A DNA stretch of 64,000 nt from Dryocosmus kuriphilus. Taxonomy: Eukaryota; Arthropoda; Insecta; Hymenoptera; Cynipidae. The notes beneath the pieces are model-generated. The model saw only the letters and a list, made by a program, of their open reading frames with translations. It ran no database searches and was not told the DNA's origin. Location of the stretch: positions 233,865,918-233,929,917 of the forward strand of contig CM076189.1 of the NCBI GenBank assembly GCA_038277395.1, written 5' to 3'. Position numbers and translations under genes: made by a program. Below, piece by piece: positions 1-9,000 of the stretch (position 1 is the first letter of the stretch; the number at the start of each line of letters is the position of its first letter).

Positions 1-61
1 GAGACAGTAGATTGTCACGTCGAAGCAAAACTGGCACCGAGATATTTCATATGAGTCTCAG
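1..61 (+). CDS. hppy: hppy linker exon (5' end outside window)
   Basis: The frame beginning at base 3 is open to the window edge and reads DSRLSRRSKTGTEIFHMSL. It ends with AG before a GTAATA donor (62), in the phase required by the next exon. This is the poorly conserved linker after the kinase domain. The acceptor is not in the window, so the true start is unknown. Confidence 0.6.
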
Positions 62-3000
62 GTAATATCGAAAATGATTAGCTTGGTGTGAAGCTCTTTT
101 TACGATTAAATCTGACGTAATAATTCAAAGGTCTAACAGCAATTGTTGTATTCTGAATTCAGCTGATTAAAAAGACCGGGAAAATTAATTTTGTCTACTC
201 TGTAGACGCTGAAAATAATACAGTAACATCTTCAGTTAGGAACGTTTTCAAATTGCTTTTTAAGGCTCGAATTTTCTTTTAAAGATTATTTAGATTTGTA
301 AATAATGAGATGTTTAAACACGAGTTGGAGGCTTGACTGCAATATTGAAATATTATAATTTTGTGGAACATATTTTTTTAAAAAGAAGTTTTCTAAAGAC
401 ATAGGTCGTACCTTCAGTTCCAGTTTTAAAATAAGCATGGTAGTTTTTTATTCAACTTTGCATGATTTGCATGTCGAGTTTGAGATCATGATGTATAATC
501 GATAGTAACGTAAGTACTGATTGATTAATATTAGTCATAATTTTTTTATAGTTAGCAGTGTTGGGGAGTAATTCGTTATAAGCAACAAGTTTACAGAAAA
601 ATTACTGCTCGAGCAACATTTCTGATAGCTTAAATAAGAAGCTGTAACTTATGAAACTTATTATTACTTATTGTGAATAAAAACAAATGAATTTACATAT
701 TGAATTTTACATATTTTTATTAAGAAATTTTTTTAATTAGATGGTTTAAAAAATTTAATATTGATCTTTTTAAGTCAGCTTTTTAATCCTTATATTTAGA
801 AAATTAAAGACTGCGTAGAGTTAAAATGGTTTAAGTTTAAATTTAGAATTTTAAATATATAAATCATCTAAATGTATCATGTATCATCTAAATATTATAC
901 AAACCAGTAAAGGCCTATCGAAATGATATCGACCAAATATTTTATTTTATATTTTATAATTAAAAATTGAATACCTAAATTAATTCAGGTAAAAATAGTT
1001 ATAATTTTAGAAGATTAGGTTCATTTATTTACTTCCCCAATGCTGGTAACTGGTATCTCTAAGAGTTTGAAATAATATTGATTGAATTTTCAGTTTGTCA
1101 TATTTTAGGATTTTTTTTATTTTATTTTTTGGGCTGTCGAAAAAAACAAAAAATTAAAATTTCACTGGACAAAAGGAAAATTCCAAATTCTTAGGACCTT
1201 TCATTAATCGAACCTTATTTTTCTATTATTTTCGTATATTCTCCCAAATCTCCTTTTTAATTCTTATATATCATATTCCAATATTTAACCAAATTATAAC
1301 TACATATAACCGATCTTTAGTAAATTTCTTGGTTTCTGTTTTAAAAATCTAATGATAATCTAGTTTCTGTGTTATTTCTTGATTTCTTGACGTAATTTCT
1401 TTGAATTATCTTTTGACTTATCCCTTAGTAGAATTAATTTTTTCTGATCAGTTTGTAATTTTATTAATTTCTCCCAACAGGAGTCTTTTGCAGTACATTG
1501 ATGAGGAGTTGTTGCTAAGGTATTGGCAGGTAACCTTTTCCCTTGCACCTTGCACTTACGCTTCTTAATGCTGAATACGCATAGATTAATTAGCTCGAAA
1601 AACTACTAAATTATCTCTTATTCGCGAATGGCCTTACGTATGAAGTTCTAAGTCGCTAGTTATCAGCATTTGAAACGCTAGTTTTTTTTTTGTATGCACG
1701 TCTTCACAAAATATATATTTTTTTAAATTTGGTAATAGGTAGATACGTTTAATTAATGCACTCGTACCCAGTACTCTTTTATAAATTAAAGTGACTAATT
1801 AAAACATTTTCAGGAGGAATATGATATGATTATCAAATTTTCGACTCTGTGAATTTTAAAGCGTAGACTTTTTGCTTCTGAGTCAAAAATGGTGTTTTGT
1901 GTAAATATCAGTCGCTTGATGCTTCGGCTCTCGCTTTGTTCCCACGCTCTCAGCACTGATTGTTCATTCAGTGACTAATTGTAAATAATCGTTATGTAAA
2001 ATCTAAATTAATTTTGTCGTATATCTGTTTGGTGTTAAAATTATCCTTTACTTTTGAGTCGTCTATTTTGTTGGGCGTAAGGAAAATAGTACGTACAGCA
2101 AAGAACCTCTCTTTTTTTGGGTACTAATTTTCTTTTTCGGATTTAAATTTGTGGAGGTAACTAAAATTGAGGGTTTGCCTTCTTCTTTTTCTTTTTTCAC
2201 TTAACTACATATTATCTGATGCAATTTATTCTTACTTTTTATCGACGATTCTTAATTTAAAAAAGCAAGATAAAATGTGCAAATTTTATATTTTAACAGA
2301 GTTTATAAATAACAAGTAACTTCAAAAATTCAACAGAAACCTAATTTGAAACTTATCCATGTAATATCGGTTTCATATGTGCAGGGGAAACGCAATGTCG
2401 ATGATTGGTGGGCATTGCGACCAGCTGTACTCCCTGCAGTAAGTAAAAAGTTCAAAAGTCCTAAAAGGTCTAAAATTTTCTTAAATATTTAGTGGATAAA
2501 CACATTCCCGATTCCTGCAAATTAATTTTAAACTTATAATTTGGCTAAATTTATAATTTGGTTTATGATTCAGTTCTACTTAGCTTTGTTTTATAATTTA
2601 ATTTTTCCCACTCGTTATTGGCTTAAATCCAAAAATAACGTTGAATATTTGAATTCATATTTAATTCAAATTTATAAATTATAATCATATCATACCATAT
2701 TTTACACACAAGGAACTCAAACTAATGATCGCTTAAATTAAAGCCAACGACGATTTCATGCTTTATTTACACAAAAAAATGCGTCCTTGAAATATTTCTA
2801 AGTGCAAATGAAAACCTAGTTATTTTTTACACAAATCGCACCAGTGAGCTTCACAACCCTTGAGAGCATCTTAACTCAGTAACATTATTCCGCTTATTTC
2901 AAGACACGAATCAACACCATTATTTTTATTCCATACATTATTTTTTTACACATTGTTCTGCAAGCTATACTCCATTTGTAATTAACACCTGTGAAATCTT

Positions 3001-6000
3001 TTTTATTCTTTTCTGGATAGAAAAATGCCAATATTTTATGAATCTCTAAAAATTATTTTAAATAATTCATGGCAAAGAGAGACTATTGCAAGCAAAATGA
3101 AAAATATGAAAATATTAAGAGAATAAAACAGATTTTTAAAAATTGAAGAAAAGTAAATTTACAGTCTAATTAATTTATTTGTTGATTATTTCAGGGCTAC
3201 GTTACCTCTTGGTGAGTCCGCAAATGATTGCGAGGTACATCGTGGATTTTATAGTAATATATCTGGTAAGCAGAAAAATTTTCATTTGCAGATATGTGTG
3301 TCTATGCGTGTGGTGAAATTTTAAATAGACAAAATAGTAGATAACAAAATTTCAGTGGAGTACTAGGGTTCTAAAATGATTGTCATTTCAGTTGGGCTAA
3401 TACGTTTTGAAATAACTGTTTGTTTTCTGTATTATCAAGGAATTTTATTTTCTCAAAATTAAATTTTTCGGTAGGTCTTTGACTTTTTTTCTTTTGTATT
3501 CAAATATATTCGCAATTAAAAATTTTTTTAAATCTACACTGGGAACGATTTTAATTTGGATGCAATTATTTTACAATTATAATGTTGGAAAGGTACTCAG
3601 AAAAATTTTATACATAGTTCATTTTTTATTTTATACGACTATAATTTTAGAACCCTATGTTAACTTTTTCATTAAGCAAACATAATATTAATTACTCGCT
3701 TCAGTTCCGCAAAATTTATAATGGTCATGATGTGGTTCATTCTGCGATAAGTTTCGATGTTTGTAAAAACCATTAGATTATTTGTCAAGTCTCTTATTAA
3801 TGTATTTAGAAAATCTAAATTTGTACTAATCGTAGTGAATTTTCTCTGTAGATTTTATGAACAGTGTTTAGTATTCGTGGTTATTTCAACACAGCATGAG
3901 TCACGTTTCAGATTGAGGCAAAATTCGATGTGGTTTTATTAAAAAATAGTGTCCATTCATCAAAGCAAGTGTACTAAAAAAATACTTGCTAATAATCTCG
4001 CAAACCTTTTTGGCATGTCTTTTTTGAAATTCCAAATTATGAATTAGAAGAAGTGTAATAAATTGATAACACAGGCCGACAAAAATTAATTTTTTTTTTG
4101 TACCCGAAGACAGGACTAGGTGACCCCGAAAGATTTTGGTGTCCTAAAAACGAATCCGTTGTCCAAATGTTTCCTATGCGTCAGGATTTTGAGATATCCT
4201 AACCAAAATGTATAAAAATAGCCATTTTCAGCCATAATTGAAACAATATAACACGAGTAACGATTTTTTTTCTAGAAGCGTTTCATTTCCATTTTGGATC
4301 ATCCCGAACCGATTTTTTTAAACCGAGATATGGCGCATTAACGATTTCAGTTTCACACTGAAAAACGAACAAAGAAGGCGAAGAATTGCACAGGGTGACA
4401 AAAGTGATTTTTGGTTTGTACCCAAAGACCGGACTAGGTAACCCTGAAGGATTTTGATATCCTAAAAACGAAGTCCGTTTGCCAAATTCTTTCTATACGT
4501 CAAGATTTCGAGATGTCGTAACCTAAAAGTGCAAAAATGTCCAGTTTCTGTTTTTATGGTGTGAAACTGAAATGATTAATATGTGCCATATCTTGAAGAA
4601 GAAAAAGTCGGTTCGGGATGATCCAAATTGAAATTAACGGTAAAAGGGAGTACTAAACGATTGCGAATCGGTTTTTAATAAGAAAAATCTCTGCTTATGT
4701 TATATTGTTTCAAATATGGCTGAAAATGACCATTTCTGCACATTTAAGTTAGGATATCTCGAAATCCTTATGTAAAGGAAAAGTTTGAACAACGGATTCG
4801 TTTTTAGGACATTAAAATCTTTCGGGGTCACTCAGTCCGATCTTTGGGTACAAATTTTGTCGGCCTGTGTATTCGGTGGTAATGACTTTTTATATTTGGG
4901 TCTTTTTGAAGATTTTGTTTGTAATTTTTCATTCGCTTTTTTAAAAAGTAGATGTGCACCAAAAATAACCCAAAATCAAACTAATTAAATTTCTCAAATA
5001 TACAAATCTTGTCAGAACAAATTGTTTAAATTTAATATGCTCTACAAAGATTCAGGCAAAAACAGATTTTTTCATCCACATAGTGTAGTGCATAAATATT
5101 TTTAAAAACTTTCCGAAAAAAATGAGGTCCTTTTTTTCTAAATGATCGAATTTTGTGTTTCTTGTAATTAATGAAATGGGTTACTGGTATTTAATAAAAT
5201 TTTCATAAAAAATATGATTCATAATTGATTTTATCTTGGCAAGTTAAATACAGTACATGATTATTTTGATAAATTTCAAATAACTTTTTTCACGAGATTT
5301 TGATTTAAGAAATCTGTAGTATTTCAATTTTTAATTGTTTTTCGCACCTCGGTAATATAAGAAGAGAAATTTAACTAAACCTATTTTGGTAAGTAAAATG
5401 ACTTATTTTGAAGAATATCGCATTTTTATTATTTTTTCAAATTTTTAAATTTCTTATAACGCAAATTGCAAAGTTTAACTAATAATAACCGAACCGTTAG
5501 GCTCCATTGAATCAAAATTAATCGATGGTCTACGTTCTTGTGGGAAAATGAAAGAATATTTTGTTGGGTTAAACAAAGTTTTGAATTAAAAAATCAGTTT
5601 CTTTTGAACCAAAACCAGATGTGAGTTTTATTTCATTTCTTCAGAACTTACATCACGTTGTAAATTGTGAAAGTTAAAACAAACCTGAAAAAGGAATCAC
5701 CTATTATTAGAAAATAATCGCTAGCTTCTTCATTCTTGATGTAATCGTGTTTTAAAAAATCTTTGAAACGATCCAATATCTCAAATGTAAATGAGTTTCG
5801 ACCAAAGGGACGAGCGTGCTTTTGATAATTTTTCATGAGCCTTATATAATGCCTAATAACGTAAGCAAACACTAGTGTACAAAGTAGATTGGGTGCTTCC
5901 TTGCTTAGGGTCGCAAACAAGTCCTAGGCGTCACAGCTCTGTGGATGATTTGTATAACCTGGTGAGCGGTTCCTTGTCATTAGCAGCAGTCAGTGGACAA

Positions 6001-9000
6001 CGTCAACGATCGCTCTCGGACAGTGGCCCGAGAGACGAATCCCTACATTCTAAGGGTAGGAGCACGCATCATGAATTCAGAGCATGCTCGCATATCTCTC
6101 CTCAAAGACGTGCCTTCATCTACTGGTTACTAAAATTAAACCTGCGGTGCTGATCATCCCTCCTAAAAATAACAATTCTTAACCCACAACTCACGCTTTG
6201 ATTTGACTAAAAGATCTAAAACACTCGTTCCAGGACTGACTTACGGCTCAAAAAAGAGGAATTACAATTTTCAAAAATATATGCAATGAGAATATGAAAT
6301 TACTTTTGCTTCGGTTCTTTTATTCAAATTTACGCATTCGTAGGATAGAAATGCTAGTGTAGTATGTATATTTGCGTAAAGTTCGCCCTGGGCGATTCTG
6401 AAATTTATTGGTTGAAGAGGATGTTTAACCCTAGAATTTTATTCTTGTGAGATGGGAGATTCAAACTAGAAAGAGAAATTTTAAAGTTATTTTTTTAGAA
6501 TTTATTGTTCAATTTAATTGTCAAAGTAGTGTCAACTTAAACATTTTTTATTGTTACGATTAAAATAATCGCACAAGATTTGCTATTTGTAAGTGAAACT
6601 CTGAGATCAATTTTCGTATTTCCACACTTGCTTTCTCAATAATCGCTTCTGTAAATAAGAAAAATTCAAGAGATCTTCTTTATTAGTCATAAAAAAATTG
6701 TCATCCCTAGGTGATGGTGAAATAGCAGATAGTGGCGATGGCATCAGTCCAGATTTATTATCGGACACACCACCAGTTCCTCCTAGAAGAAGGGATAGAA
6801 AAAGACACACTCCTCCGAGACCGATTAGCAATGGCCTCCCTCCAACGCCAAAAGTTCATATGGGAGCTTGTTTTTCAAAAGTATTCAACGGGTGTCCATT
6901 GAGAGTACACTGCACAGCGAGTTGGATTCATCCCGATACGCGGGATCAGCACTTGTTAATAGCTGCGGAGGAAGGAATTTATAATTTGAACCTCAATGAA
7001 CTCCATGATGCTGCGATAGATCAACTCTATCCGAGAAGAACGATTTGGATGTACGTTATAAAAGACGTTCTTATGTCACTCTCAGGTAAAATAATTTCAT
7101 CCTTTCTCATTCATAATTAATAATGATTAATTTGAAATTAATTACCGGCCTCGCAGCCTTCCCTTATGTTTCCCATCCTTTTTTATCGCCCACTGTATGT
7201 ACATTGTACACAAGGTTTATATCGATCTACATCCAAAAGCATCCAAATTGAAAAGAAATCGAAATTTCAAGCATTCAAAAATTGGGGATAATTCAAATTT
7301 GGAAGCAAACAAGTTGCAGGAAATGCTTTTCTGGGAGCAATTATAATTTTGAGAATCGAAATGGAAAGGAATTTTATTTTAAATGCAATCCGATTCTTAT
7401 TACAAAATGATCTTAATTTGAATAAATCCAAATAAGAAAGTATCGAAATTGAAAAGAAACCGATGTTTGATACCTTCAAAATTGATGGTAATCCAAATTT
7501 AAAAACAAAGTAATTGAATACAATTTGATAACAATTCTTCAATAAATATTCAAGCAAAAAAATTGAAGTTGGATTCTGTACAATTTGAAAAAAAAAACAG
7601 CATATGAAGCACTACATTTCGGAAGCATGCAAATCATGCAAGTTTTAAAGCTTGAGAAAGATCCCCTTAAAAAATAATTAAATTTAAAATTTCCAGAATT
7701 CAAATTTGGTAGCAATTAGGGTGTGAAAATTTTTTTAAAACCCGGTGAGTCGGGTTTCGGTTTCGCAACCCGGCCAGAAAGTTTAATTGACAAATTTTCA
7801 AACATTTCCGGTAATTTACGGTAACTTTTCAAGTAGAGTACCATAAATTACCGAATATTTCCGGAAATGTTGGGAACTTTGTAAATTGAACTTTCAGGCC
7901 GGTTTGGGTTTTCGGACCACTTCGAGTTTTCGGGTCGTGTTGGTTTTTCGGGCCGGGTTTTGAACCCGAAACCCGACCCAACGTCATTTTGCATGTCACT
8001 AGTAGCAATATAAATTTTATAGCTATTGTTGAAATTTAAATTTAATCCTAACTTTGCAAAAATTAATTTTGATAAAATTTCAAATTTGAAGGCATTCAAA
8101 CTGAAATCATTCCTGTTCAAAGGAACATAAATTTAAAACAAATTGAATGAAATCATATTTTTTTAAATTTATGTAATATGGCTTTCAAATTTCGAGGCTT
8201 TTAAATAGTATGTTTTAGAAACATCCAAATTACAAGGATAGTAATGTTAAAATCCTTTAATTTAAAAATAAGACATAAATATTTTCCCACATTAACTCAT
8301 TAAGGCCTGAATTAATTTTGTGTCTCAGCTTTTTTTAAAGCTTCGACTACACGTCAACAAATCAGAATAGCCACGAAAGAAGCTGTAGCGACTGGGATTC
8401 CTCGCAGCAAGTGTAAATAACGAGACAAAGCACGCGATTAGTCGACTGATGTGCCGCCGCAGCACGTAAATTCAAAACCGTGCCAAGTGACCCGTCTAAG
8501 AACGCACGGGCTGAATGGATTAAAAAACAATCGAATATATATATTAAAAAAGTAGCCTTTTGTTATGATTATTGTTCTTTTAAACCCATTGGGATGTGAG
8601 GCCTGTAATTGACTAAAACTAGTTTCATTTAAAATGAAACTATAATTAAGAATCAGTTATTTTAAAGGTAAATTGTCTACATTTCAGGAAAAACACCTCA
8701 GCTCTATAGGCACGACCTTTTAGCGATGCAAAGTAAACAAACACACAGGTTTTCGTTGCACATGAATAAAATACCCGAGAGATTAGTACCGAGGAAGTTC
8801 GCCCTTACGACAAAAGTCCCGGACACGAAGGGCTGCACAAAATGTTGCGTAGGCAGAAATCCCTATAACGGGTAAGGATTTAAGAAATGTTATCTATTCC
8901 ATTTTATTGATTTAAATATTTTATTTATCATTTCAATTTATAAGTTTATTTATATTATTTATAGGTATAAGTATCTCTGCGGTGCAATGCCAGCAGGAAT

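Larger units (their letters stand above)
62..3194. other. hppy introns between small linker exons
   Basis: Apart from the micro-exons at 1481 and 2385 this is AT-rich intron sequence with poly-T and poly-A tracts. I see no other coding block or clear mobile element. Confidence 0.6.

Noticed and set aside
5648..5920. Minus-strand 90-residue frame near a hppy exon
   Set aside because: Overlaps a supported plus-strand exon boundary and resembles nothing known.
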